The notes under the pieces were generated by a model that saw nothing but the letters and a program-made list of their open reading frames with translations, was not told the DNA's origin and did not search any database. Below are positions 50,236 to 60,949 of a stretch of DNA of 64,000 bases, one piece after another. Location of the stretch: contig OX336397.1 in assembly GCA_946902985.2 (NCBI GenBank), positions 193,088,813-193,152,812 on the forward strand. The letters run 5' to 3'. The DNA is from Meconema thalassinum (taxonomy: Eukaryota > Arthropoda > Insecta > Orthoptera > Tettigoniidae). The position numbers and the translations under genes were made by a program. The stretch's first letter is position 1, and the number at the start of each line of letters is the position of its first letter.

Positions 50236-51115
50236 AGTGAGTGCAAAGCAGCTTGTTCTGTATACATACTAACTTTCGATTTTTGCTACTTGCGCTGTCA
50301 TACTTAAAACAAAATGACCACATATCAGTCAGTGCAAGTCAGCTTGTTCTGTATACTTACTAACTTTCAACTTTTTGTTACCTGCACTGCCATACTTAAG
50401 ACAAAATGACCACATAGCAGTCAGTGCAAGTCAGCTTGTTCTGTATACATACTAACTTTCGACTTTTTGTTACCTGCACTGCCTTACTTAAGACAAAATG
50501 ACCACATAGCAGTCAGTGCAAGTCAGCTTGTTCTGTATACATACTAACTTTCGACTTTTTGTTACATGCACTGCCATACTTAAAACAAAATGACCACATA
50601 GCAGTCAGTGCAAGTCAGCTTGTTCTGTATACATACTAACTTTCGACTTTTTGTTACCTGCACTGTCATACTTAAGACAAAATGACCACATAGCAGTTAG
50701 TGCAAGTCAGCTTGTTCTGTATACAATCATACTAACTTTCGACTTCTTGTTACCTGCACTGCCATACTTAAGACAAAATGACCACATAGCAGTCAGTGCA
50801 AGTCAGCTTGTTCTGTATACATACTAACTTTCGACTTTTTGTTACCTGCACAGCCATAGTTAAGACAAAATGACCACATAGCAGTTAGTGCAAGTCAGCT
50901 TGTTCTGTACACATACTAACTTTCGACTTTTTGTTACCTGCACAGCCATAGTTAAGACAAAATGACCACATAGCAGTTAGTGCAAGTCAGCTTGTTCTGT
51001 ACACATACTAACTTTCGACTTTTTGTTACCTGCACAGCCATAGTTAAGACAAAATGACCACATAGCAGTCAGTGCAAGTCAGCTTGTTCTGTATACAATC
51101 GTACTAACTTTCTAC
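50236..51115. repeat. 92-bp tandem repeat, about 9.5 copies
   Basis: The unit contains 'gtcagcttgttctgtataca', 'tactaactttcgactttttg' and 'aagacaaaatgaccacatag'. Spacing is 92 bp throughout, with two units lengthened by 'atc' in 'tatacaatcatac'. The last three units share C-to-A and C-to-G variants ('gcacagccatagttaag'), showing local duplication of a variant. Confidence 0.95.
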
Positions 51116-52968
51116 TTTTGGATGTTTGGACATCACTACGCCTGTAAAAAGTAGTACATGTCCCTACAATAGAACTTAGTTTATTAGCATTGCTCGCTTG
51201 TAACAAAAATACATTCCATATGATAAAACATAGTATATTAACATTGGTCGGTTGCCTCCAAAAATACAAGTCCCTATAATAGAACATAGAGGAATAGCAT
51301 TGCTCACTAGTAACAAAAAACACAAGTCCCTATAATACAACACACAAAGCTCCAGTGCTCACACCAGAAGATCCTGGAATCGAACCCGGGTTTTCTGTAC
51401 CAAGTTGCACAGCTGCAATCAGCAAAATAAAATACAACAAGTACGAGGCACCATGATATACAACAGACATATAGCACACAAGACAAAATCACGGTGTGAG
51501 GATTGAGTATTCTAGTGACGATAAATCACATATACTATGGTAAAACTAAAGGAGACCTATTACTGGGGTAAAAAATTTAAACTTCTATGCAATCTGCAAA
51601 ATAAAATGTTAGCTTTCCCCCAAAATGTACAAAGCACCATTTTCCAGCCCTCACGCTAACAGCACCAAGAATCGACCCCGCGACCTCTGAACCAAGTTGC
51701 ACAGTAGCCAACCTGTAAAATAAATTGTAACATCTTAAAGACTCAAAAACTAAAAAGTAAAACTCCCTAGAATATAGAAGATAGAAATAGCCCATAATAC
51801 AACATTTCCGCTCTCAAATTTGCACAGTAGCCACGCGCCAGAAGGAACTTTTTTGTACTACTCCTTTCTAATCCTTGACTTTCTACAAACTTTAATGGAC
51901 CACAGTCCTAGAAATAACTTAACATAATATTACAATTCAAGTTCATTTTACAAATTGACACTAATTTAATTTCACTCACTTGCTAATACCAGCCAAATGG
52001 CAACTCACTAGTGGTATATTTGATAAAGTTGATGGCGAATGTGCTGCACCCGTCTCACCAACTCCCCTGTGACTAACTGAACTGATGACCATTTTGCTCA
52101 TTCACTGTGTGGTTATTACCGCTTATTACCACCACGGGGATAAATTTCAAAACAAAGCCCAATAAACAACAGATTAGATTACTCTAAAACCCAAGCATCG
52201 CGATGTGAACATCTCCAGTCGAACACTTTCCCACAAAACATGTATACCAGGTCAAGCCATCAACCATTCGCATCCACATAGAAACAAAGTCACTAGTACT
52301 AGGCAATCCTTTAATCCACGACACAAGGATTAAAAGCATGACTGACAATGTTTCATTGTAAAGGCTACGTCATTTCTTTATGAAAATAATTAATGATGCA
52401 TTCTTCTCGCAATTAATAACGAACACACATTAATAGAGGCCCGAAAATGGCATATCCGTATTTTTTGGCACCGGAAATTAAGTTAGAAATACTTTTTACA
52501 TAGTATGAACTTGCTGGATTGAAATTCAGGTGGAAAATTTTTAATACTTCTTCGGAGGAAGGGGATTAAGTCGTTGTGTTGAGAAAAGTGAACGTTCAAA
52601 CGAAAAGGTGTCAGCCAGAAAGTGGAACGCTCAGTTTAAATAAATCAATCATATGCACACAATCGGTGTAGCCCTGTTCTGCTATCCATTCATCCGTTGT
52701 GTATTCAACAGTGAAGTATATTAATCCTTATGAAATCATGTGGCCTGTATATTCCAACTAGCCAGAATGGTCATTCTATAGTGAATTAAATGAGGATTAA
52801 TTTATGTCACTTGATTGTGAAGACACATCGCTAGTTACTTGGTATTCATTTGCCCGTTTCAATGAATTAATCATGATGTCCTCGATAAGCCTTTTTAACG
52901 TAGATTTCTTGTGTATCTCGTTACAGGAAAAGAATATCAATGACAACATTCCTCTGTAATGAGTGATC
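51116..52968. other. Spacer with repeated tRNA-B-box-like phrases
   Basis: Two related segments near 51350-51430 and 51640-51730 carry 'aatcgaacccgggttttctg' and 'gaatcgaccccgcgacctct', each followed by 'accaagttgcacag'. These look like reversed tRNA-derived repeat heads. 'acaagtccctataata' also recurs at about 51265 and 51325. No gene seen. Confidence 0.4.
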
Positions 52969-53111
52969 ATCATCATCATCATTTATTGCATGTGACAGGC
53001 CATTAAGACCCATAGCAGAAAAACATGGGAATACAATAAATTCTTCATTACAATATAAATAGCAATCAAAACAAGCAAAAGAATGATTTCAGCTTCTCAA
53101 ATAATGGTTGC
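52969..53111 (-). mobile_element. 143-bp retroposed fragment with perfect 15-bp TSD
   Basis: CTGTAATGAGTGATC at 52954-52968 and 53112-53126 flanks it. On the minus strand it ends AATAAATGATGATGATGAT, an (ATG)n tail. This is the 3' end of a severely 5'-truncated non-LTR element or SINE. Confidence 0.85.
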
Positions 53112-53126
53112 CTGTAATGAGTGATC

Positions 53127-53483
53127 GACAATAAAATTGAATGCTCGGTCTTGAGATATAAGGCAGCACTCAATTACCATGTAATTTTATTCGAGACGAT
53201 GAAAGAACACCTTCAGGAAATAGCCGTATGTAAATTTTATTAACCTAGACCCATGTACAATATTCTTTTTCGTGCAGGAGAAGGAATATCACGTTTATCC
53301 AGAATAACTCTTACTCCAAGATCTCCGAAATATAAAACATCATTGTCTGTATAATATGTATTCAGACTGCATGACACTTCATCATGGAAGAGTAGAAACC
53401 CGCTCGGTTCCTCATATTTGAGGAAAACGTGGATAGTAATGGTACTGCTGAAAGTTACACTAATTAACTTTACTCTAGTTAGA
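53127..53483. other. Spacer, nothing recognised
   Basis: AT-rich, no gene or repeat recognised. Confidence 0.5.
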
Positions 53484-53498
53484 TCTCTGCATCATCTT

Positions 53499-53830
53499 GA
53501 AAATGAAAATCCACAGCCTGCTTCCAGTCTCCGACCGGGTCAGGAATGGAATGAATGAAGCCCCCATCTAGCGGCGAGGATATGAACTGTGCCGGCTGCC
53601 GAGGCCTGACGCACTCCTCTGGGGCAATGATTAAATGAATGACAGATGAAATGAAATGATAGTGGAGAGTGTTGCTGGAATGAAATTGTGACAGGGAAAA
53701 CCGGAGTACCCGGAGAAAAACCTGTCTGCCTCCGTTCTGTCCAGCACAGATCTCACATGGAGTGACCGGGATTTGAACCACGGACCCAGCGGTGAGAGGC
53801 CGACGCGCTGCCGCCTGAGCCACGGAGGCT
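53499..53830 (-). mobile_element. tRNA-derived SINE, full length, copy 1
   Basis: A perfect 15-bp TSD TCTCTGCATCATCTT lies at 53484-53498 and 53831-53845. Minus strand: head GCCTCCGTGGCTCAGGCGGC with A box, B box GGTTCAAATCC (complement 53769-53779), then the body. The tail is at 53499-53510 (GATTTTCATTTTC). Same family as 55133-55436. Confidence 0.95.
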
Positions 53831-53989
53831 TCTCTGCATCATCTTACGTAGCGAAATTAAATGCTATTCAGTCGGTCAACACGATTGAACCCACATTGTA
53901 ATGGGTTCTATTCCTTAACCCTGAGACAAATTATATGAGATTAAATAATTCCCTGTCAATAAATAATTAGAGAAAGGAGATATGCCACT

Positions 53990-55690
53990 GCGGTTGATGT
54001 ACTCCTAAGAAAATTCTCTAAAAAGGGAAATGTAAAACAGAAGATCCCAACTCCTATCGAGGTATAGCACTAGAGAATAACGGTACCAAATTGTTCACTA
54101 AAATTCTATGTAATAGATTGACCGAGTTATTGGATACCTCTATTCTGGACTTTCAATTTGGCTATAGAAGGGCAAGATCAACTCTCCGTGCAGTAAGGAA
54201 TTTATTGACTGACATAGATGATGACTTAAGAAATGAATAGGGAAAATTCATCGCAGTTTTCATAGACTTTAATAATGGTTTCGGTTTACTGGATAGGGAA
54301 GTATTTATCAGAAATTTAGAGCGCATTGTAGGACGGGAAATCTATGTTGCCATAATAATCAGAAACATACTATCTGACATGAGAGTTCCTAGATAATAGG
54401 CATTAAAACATCCTGTGTAATAACCCAAACGAACAGGACACTACAGGGTGACCACATGAGTCCCGTATTTTTCAATATCGTAATAGCCTATGTGACAAGA
54501 ATCACTCATGGGATGGATAAGAAAGTCGTTGTATACTTGGATGCTATTGCCATTGTCATAGGAGGATCATTCCTGAAAGACGTCGAATATGCGATCGATA
54601 GTCTCTTGGAATTATGTAAGTTTACAATCATAACTAAAAGTACATACGAAATGACATTCCGGAAGGGAGGAAGAAATGCATTACAAGACCAATTGTACCG
54701 AGAAGAAAACAAATTAGCCATTAAGAATCAGTTCAAACATCTAGGCATTTGCTTTCGGACTGCTCAGACCACCTACTCTTTTCTTGTTAGAGACAAAACA
54801 ATAGCAGCGATTAGAGCTATGAAAGACATTCCAAAGCCCGAAAAACTATTCCTGACCTCCTCAATAGAACTCATTGAAATGGAAATAATGCCGGTTTTGA
54901 CTTATGGAATTGAACTGATATGGGATCAATTAAAAGTGAGTGTGGAAACTCTAGAGAATGTAAATACCTTTTTCTTCAAGAGAACACTTGGTGTATCGAA
55001 ATTTACTCGATCGAGATTCGTATATGTACTAACTATGGAAGACTATCTTATACAAGAAATCAGAAATAGAATGATTCTGACATCGACGACCTATTTCCAA
55101 GATACTATAAGAAGACAAGAACAACATAGCAGAAATGAAAATCCACAGCCTGCTTCCAGTCTCCGACCGGGTCAGGAATGGAATGAATGAAGCCCCCATC
55201 TAGCGGCGAGGATATGAACTGTGCCGGCTGCCGAGGCCTGACGCACTCCCCTGGGCAAATGATTAAATGAATGACAGATGAAATGAAATGATAGTGGAGA
55301 GTGTTGCTGGAATGAAATTGTGACAGGGAAAACCGGAGTACCCGGAGAAAAACCTGTCTGCCTCCGTTTTGTCCAGCACAGATCTCACATGGAGTGGCCG
55401 GGATTTGAACCACGGACCCAGCGGTGAGAGGCCGGCGAACAACATAGCAGACATTGGTGGTAATTTTGCACCACTGACGCGATGAGGAATTGCCACTGGA
55501 CTCAGACTATTTACGAGTAGAGACATGTTGTCACCAGGTTTGCATGTCATGGTTTCCATCATGCGGTCTGGCCAATAAGAGATTTCATGAACCTTATAAT
55601 TCGCGTGTGTGTGAACTGTATGATGTTCGCTGTGGCGAATACCACTTGCAATTTGGCAAAAAAAATATTGTAAGATTATGCTAAACAAAT
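53990..55690 (+). pseudogene. Dead non-LTR reverse transcriptase, interrupted by a SINE
   Basis: Motifs in order across frames: SYRGIALENNGTKLF (about 54055), FQFGYRRARSTLRAV, VFIDFNNGFGLLDRE (about 54260), MSPVFFNIVIA (54456), VVVYLDAIAIV in place of the catalytic YADD box (about 54525), QFKHLGICF, then a thumb region to 55132. After the SINE at 55133-55436 the C-terminal RFACHGFHH zinc-ribbon-like region follows in 55530-55680. The catalytic box has lost its second Asp. Family placement is by motif wording only. Confidence 0.8.
55133..55436 (-). mobile_element. tRNA-derived SINE, copy 2, head truncated
   Basis: A perfect 14-bp TSD GAACAACATAGCAG lies at 55119-55132 and 55437-55450. The body is almost identical to copy 1, but the right end stops at 'gagaggccggc', so the A-box part of the tRNA head is missing (5' truncation). 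It is inserted in the reverse transcriptase relic and so is younger than it. Confidence 0.95.
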
Positions 55691-55944
55691 CTAATGCACA
55701 CTGTGCTTAATTGTTTTAATAAATAACTCATTTGGATGACCAATTACAATCTCCAAGCGACCATTATCTGATGCTTTATATTTGGGTTCTTTAATCTATG
55801 TCAAGAATTGTGCAATGAAATTATAAATTATATACAATCTTTTGGTCACAGAATGTAATTGTATACTTATTACTAATTGTTCGTCATAAATGATTTTTAT
55901 ATTATAATGTTAGTGGTTTCTATTGCTAGTACTATCTTACACAG

Positions 55945-57031
55945 GTCGGAGAACTCCCTTACACATTATAACCTCGGAGCCTCAATTCTTCAAAATGGTA
56001 ACAGGAACATAGCAGCCTGGAGTGACAAGAGCGAACAAATCTCAACTGGTAACAGCGTAAAGCCCTAAGCTTGTAGTAAATGCGGAGCCAACTTTACTGC
56101 GAAGGGAAATTTGAAGACACACATGCTAATTCATAGAGGAGTAAAGCCACATTCCTGTAGCAAATGTGGAACAAAATTTATTAGAATAGGAGATTTGAAG
56201 AGACACATGATCATTCATAGTGGTTTAAAGCCATATTCATGTAGCACAAGCGGATCAAACTTTTCACAGAGAGGCCACTTGAGGACACACATACTAATTC
56301 ATAGTGGTATAAGGCCACACTCCTGTAGCACGTGCGGAAGAAACTTTACCCAAAGTGGAGAATTGAAAAAACACATGCTCATTCATAGTGGTGAAAAGAA
56401 ATATTCATGTAGCACATGTGGATCAAACTTCACGCAGAGAGGGAGTTTGAAGACACACCTGCTCATTCATAGTGGTATAAAGCAATATTCATGTAGCACA
56501 TGTGGATCAAACTTCACTCAGAAGGGAAGTTTGAAAACACACATGCTGATTCATACTGGTAAAAAGCCATATTCATGTTGCACCTGCGGAAGTAACTTCA
56601 ATCAGAAGGGAGATTTGAAGAGACACATGCTCATTCATAGTGGTATAAAGCCATATTCATGTAGCACATGTGCAGCGTACTTTAATGAAAAGGGAAGTAT
56701 GAAGAGACACATGCTTATTCATAGTGGAGTAAGGCCATTTTCATGTAGCACATGTGGATCAAACTTCACTCAGAAAGGAAGTTTGAAGACCCACATGCTT
56801 ATTCATAGAGGTGTAAAACAATATTCATGCAGCACATGTGGATCAATCTTCACTCAGAAAGGAAGTTTAAAAACACACATGCTCGTTCATAGTGGCTTAA
56901 AGCCATATTCATGTTGCACCTGCGGAGCCAAGTTTATTCAGAACGGAGATTTGACGAGACACATTCTCATTCATAGTGGTGTAAGGCAATATTCATATGT
57001 GCATCAAACTTTACTCAGAAAAGAACTTTGA
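55945..57031 (+). CDS. C2H2 zinc-finger gene, exon 4: acidic lead and 11-finger array, with in-frame stop
   Basis: Acceptor 'atcttacacag|G' at 55945 completes the split Glu codon of exon 3 and opens 40 further codons, to VKP. TAA at 56066-56068 then stands where the linker Tyr (KPY) belongs. The same frame continues with 11 finger units of 28 residues (C-x2-C-x12-H-x3-H, linkers H-S-G-x-K-P-Y-S). Finger 3 has lost its second Cys (CSTS). Most helices read Q-K-G-S-L-K-T or close variants. About 7 bp are missing in finger 12 near 57000, shifting the frame to a stop at 57029. Finger arrays of this type bind DNA in the nucleus. As assembled, the spliced product would end at 117 residues with no finger, so this is a broken allele, a pseudogene or an assembly error. 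Confidence 0.75.
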
Positions 57032-58440
57032 AGACACACATCCTTATTCATAGTGGTGTAACGCCGTAGTCATGTAGCATATGCGGAGCGAATTTTTAAT
57101 GAGGGAAGTTTGAAGACACATGCACATTCATAGTAATATGCCATATTCATGTAGCAGACCTTACTGAGAAGGGAAATTTGAAGACGTACATGCTCATTGA
57201 CAGTGGTATCAACCATATTCATTTACTAGATACGGAATGAATTTTACCGTTAACGGAATATAAAGGACACACAAGTTCCTTCATAGTGGTGAGAAGCTAA
57301 GTAGTAATGCGGGCAAACTGTAGTCGGAATTAAAATTAAAAGACGCACATGCTTATTCATAGTGGTTTCATACCCTGTTCCTGTAGTTTATGCGGAATGA
57401 GCTCTGCTTTCAAACCGCATTTGAAAATTCATATTTTAATTCAAAAAGGTGTAAAACCTTAACCATATAGTTCTTGCGCGGCAAACGTTTTACTAAATGA
57501 TATCTAGGCAAACTCATGTTCTTATCCATACTTGTGAAAATACGGATTCGTAAGGTACATGTGGAACAAACTTTACCAGGAAGCGCAATTTTGAGATTGG
57601 CTAGTTTTCTTTCTGATAGGAAGGTAGAATGTGCGCATTTGAGTAGCGCATGTGAAAAAAACTTTTCTATGGATCTTTATTTTGATACACACATGCTTAT
57701 TCTAAGCTGCTTATAGCCCTTTAGGGGCAGTACATTTGGAGCAACTTTACCGGCAAAGGGTCTTTGAAGAGATATCTCGTACTTCATAGTGGGTTGAAGT
57801 AATGATCATTTAGTATATCTAGACCAAACTTTACTCTGCAAGTTCTTTAGATAGACACATGCTGATTATTAGTGGCCAAATGTGCTTCCATATTGTTAAT
57901 GCGGAGCTATATTTGCAGCGATACGATCATTGAAGTCACATGCTAGTTCCTGAAGCCAAATTCATGCAACATGTGTGGAATCTTAACTGGGAAAAGATCT
58001 TAAGAAAAATCCCTGCGGAGAAAACGTTAATACAAAAACAAAATTGTACACACATGCTTATTGATTGGGGCTTTACACAGATTATGCCGAGCAAACTTTA
58101 CTCAAGATAAATTTATGCCAAACTTATTTATTATATATACAGCGACATTTACTTACACGAATCTCTTAAGATTCGCTTGTTATTTAGTTGCTAAAAGGCA
58201 TATTCAAAGAGCACATGCGAAGCAGTTTTAATTTTTTAGGGTGTTTAACGACACAGGTGTCAATTCATACTTGCCAAAAGCAGTATTCATATAGTATGTA
58301 CGGATTAAAAGTCACTGATTGGGAGGCTCACAAAAATCCCTTTTTCATCGTTGGGGTAAAATCCATATTCATGTGGTACTTGTGGTGAAGAATATGAAGG
58401 GAGATTTCAAGAAGCACATTTTAATTGATAGTAGCCAGAA
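57000..58440 (+). pseudogene. Fossil zinc-finger tract (about 17 decayed units)
   Basis: Beyond the frameshift, finger-like phrases continue at 80-90 bp spacing, for example 'tatgcggagcgaatttt' (57071), 'atacggaatgaattttacc' (57227), 'catgtggaacaaactttacc' (57556), 'atttggagcaactttacc' (57735), 'atgccgagcaaactttactc' (58081) and 'acttgtggtgaagaatatga' (58379). Each is followed by a variant of 'cacatgcttattcatagtgg'. Indels and stops occur in nearly every unit. Frames do not connect. Decay appears stronger toward the 3' end. Confidence 0.85.
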
Positions 58441-58449
58441 GTTATAATC

Positions 58450-58530
58450 ATGTTATGGATGATGATCATGATGATAATTGTTGTTTTAAGGGGCCTAACA
58501 TCTAGGTTACCGGCCCCTAATGATCTGGGT
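58450..58530. repeat. Fragment of a dispersed repeat ('ggggcctaacatctaggt')
   Basis: 'ggggcctaacatctaggt' and 'ccggcccctaatg' form a phrase I associate with an abundant polyneopteran dispersed repeat. It marks the left border of sequence inserted into the fossil finger tract. Confidence 0.4.
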
Positions 58531-58574
58531 GATAGCGAAAAGTTAATGAAATGGAAACCAGAACGAAAATTAAG

Positions 58575-59280
58575 TGAGAAGGAAAATACTTACAAAATGG
58601 AACTCAGATTGAAACAACTCACAAAATGTTCTTACAAAAGGGAATTTAGAACGAAAAGATTCACAAAAAGAATAGATTGAAAAATACCCACAAAATGTAG
58701 GCTAGGTTCAAAATAGGTACAAAATGCAATGCAGAGTCGAAATACTTACAAAATGCAAATGAGATCGAAAATACGTACAAAATGCAATTGAGGTTCAAAA
58801 TACTAAAAAAAAATGCAATTGAAATTGAAAATACACCATGCAATTCAGATTGAAATATCCCAGTTCCAATCCATATTATTCACAAAGTGCAATTGAAATT
58901 GAAAATGCTTAAAAAATGTACCGTAGATTCAAGTGACTCATGTGGATTGACAATACTGACAAAATGTAATTTAGATTCAAAATGCCCACAAAATGCAATT
59001 GGGAATCAAAATATTTGCAAACTGCCCACCAAACAAAATGCAATTTAGATTTAAAATTCTTGCGAAATGCGGTTTTGGTTGAAAATATTTACAAAATGCA
59101 ATTGAAATTCAAAATAACACTAAAATGCCCTGAACCTACAATGAAAGACTTACTAAAAAGCAATTTCGATTGCCAATCTTTAAAAATGCAATTGAGGTTG
59201 GAAACATTCGCGAGAGGTAATTTAGATCGAAGAAACTTACAACATGCAACGTAGATTAAAAATACCTAAAAAAAATATCA
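58575..59280. repeat. 29-bp minisatellite (about 20 or more copies)
   Basis: The consensus is about TACTTACAAAATGCAATTGA followed by GATTGAAAA. Clean 29-bp steps are visible at 58745-58810; elsewhere the units drift between 27 and 33 bp. Open frames across it are by-products of the repeat. Confidence 0.85.
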
Positions 59281-60609
59281 CAGTCAGTCTGAAAGACTAG
59301 ATGTTGTATCATTTCAAATGACGCATGCTACAAACACTACACATGTTAGAAAGGCTCAGGAGGGCTTCTCGCTTTGCTCGAAGCCCCAGGACTCTTTCAA
59401 CAGACTGCATCACCCATTAGCTTTGGCTTCCCGCGCGGGCACGGGAAGAAATATGTTTCTTGTACTTGTATTAGAGATGTGTTAGGTTGAATAAAGCGTA
59501 AATTGTGTACTTTTTTATAGCGGTTTTGTGGCCCATCATCCCAGGCAAGCCGGCGGAAACCTTTGCCTCCCTGTCAGAAGGATCATTTGGCCGTAAATTT
59601 GAATTAGTGTAAGGATGTAGTATGGGTGTCCAGATTTAGACAATAGCCAACTCCATGAAGGGGTCATGGCTATGCCTTATATGTTTGTTTAGTGAATAGT
59701 GTATCTTAAATAAGGGAAGAATACTGATTTACAGATTTGTGGAGAGAGTTTCTGATTTCTAAATAGAGTTTATGAAAGTTATGGTAAAGGTGAAGGAGAG
59801 GTGATCATGATTAGACAATAGGCTGCTCCATGAAGGAGTCATGACTATGCCTTCTGTGTCTGTTTAAAGTATAGAGTAACTGAAATGAGGGAAGTTTACT
59901 GAATTTGGTGTTTGTAGAATGTAATTTTCGATTTTAATTTGGGTTTTCGTGAAGCTTGTTGCGGGGTTGTTATTTCTCTGAAAAGGAGTGTTTTTGCCCC
60001 AGGCAGGCCTGTGTACGATCTGGCTAGACTAGTGTAACGGTAGAGAGTTGGGAGATGAGTTGTAGAACCTGGGAGTGAGCAGTGGCGGGCTGAACATTAG
60101 GGGGGGGGGGGGCTATTTTCAGTGAGAGTAGTGATGGAATATTGGGACTGGTTCGATGCTTTGCTCTGACATCCTGCACACCTCTTGGTGAGGCACCCTG
60201 TATTCTTATTCTTATATGGTATCTTGTATATCTCTTTAGAAGTCACCCTGTATTCTTGTGTTCGCTTCGCCTGTATTTTGCTCTGACATCCTGCACACCT
60301 CTTTAGGAGGCACCCTGTAATCTTATATGGCATCTTGTATATCCCTTTAGAAGTCACCCTGTATTCTTGTGTTCGCTTTGCTCAAAGCCCCAGGTCGCTC
60401 GACGCCAGGCCTCTTTCAACAGACTCCAATATTCAATAGCGTCTGCTTCTCGCTGCCCGCGTGAGCATGACGTCACGTTCCCGCGCAGCTGCATGACGTC
60501 ACTTCCCGCGTGGCTGCATGACGTCACGTCCGTGTCCGTAACGCATAACGATGGACCCCAACCATAACGACGAAGTCGACAAGATCATTTGAAATGATAA
60601 AAACCGCTA
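59281..60609. other. GC-variable stretch with direct duplications and no gene
   Basis: 'cgctttgctc.aagccccagg' with 'ctctttcaacagactgc' occurs near 59369 and again near 60374. A block with 'ctccatgaagg.gtcatg.ctatgcctt' occurs near 59650 and 59828, 178 bp apart. A roughly 115-bp block with 'gctctgacatcctgcacacc' occurs at about 60162 and 60278. A run of 13 G lies at 60100-60112. No coding frame is supported. Confidence 0.7.
60468..60526. promoter_or_regulatory. Three perfect TGACGTCA (CRE/ATF-type) palindromes
   Basis: TGACGTCA at 60468-60475, 60494-60501 and 60519-60526, within a 25-26-bp tandem unit 'gcatgacgtcac.ttcccgcg'. Such sites bind CREB/ATF bZIP factors. Whether a promoter lies here is unknown; no adjacent gene is seen. 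Confidence 0.45.
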
Positions 60610-60611
60610 GA

Positions 60612-60925
60612 GGGAATTTAGATATACGGGGAACCAAGTAACACAAACAGTGCGGGAATCTTAAAGAGAAAAGGAAATATAATGAAAAGAAAACAAGAGG
60701 TCTGATCCCTCGAAGAAGGAGGGATCAGGAAATAGAGACAAGGGCCAATTAACGCGGGAAAATGAAAGACTCCCTTGGCCTCGGATACCATAATACCGTT
60801 GGGGTCGGAAAAGAACAAGAGTTGACCAAGGGAGGTCGACAGGAAAGAAGACAGGGAAGAGTCCGGCACAAGTAAGTGGAACCCACGTCCCACAAGACGT
60901 GAGCCCCTGGGGGATCATATAATGG
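60612..60925 (-). repeat. Minus-strand SINE-like dispersed repeat
   Basis: Reverse complement reads 'ccacttacttgtgccggact', then 'gacctcccttggtcaactct', then 'gaggccaagggagtctttca', phrases I recall from an abundant insect dispersed repeat. The open frames on the minus strand here come from the repeat. Confidence 0.5.
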
Positions 60926-60949
60926 AAAATAAGTTTAAATTACAAATAA

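Noticed and set aside
54456..55190. 244-codon frame as an intact protein gene
   Set aside because: It is a reverse-transcriptase relic with a ruined YADD box, and its last codons are SINE sequence.
58575..59280. CRISPR array, from regularly spaced short repeats
   Set aside because: Units are head to tail without unique spacers, there are no cas genes, and the DNA is eukaryotic.
59308..60597. TATCATTTCAAATGA near both ends as terminal inverted repeats of a transposon
   Set aside because: The sequence is itself nearly palindromic, so inverted and direct matches cannot be told apart; no TSD or transposase is seen.
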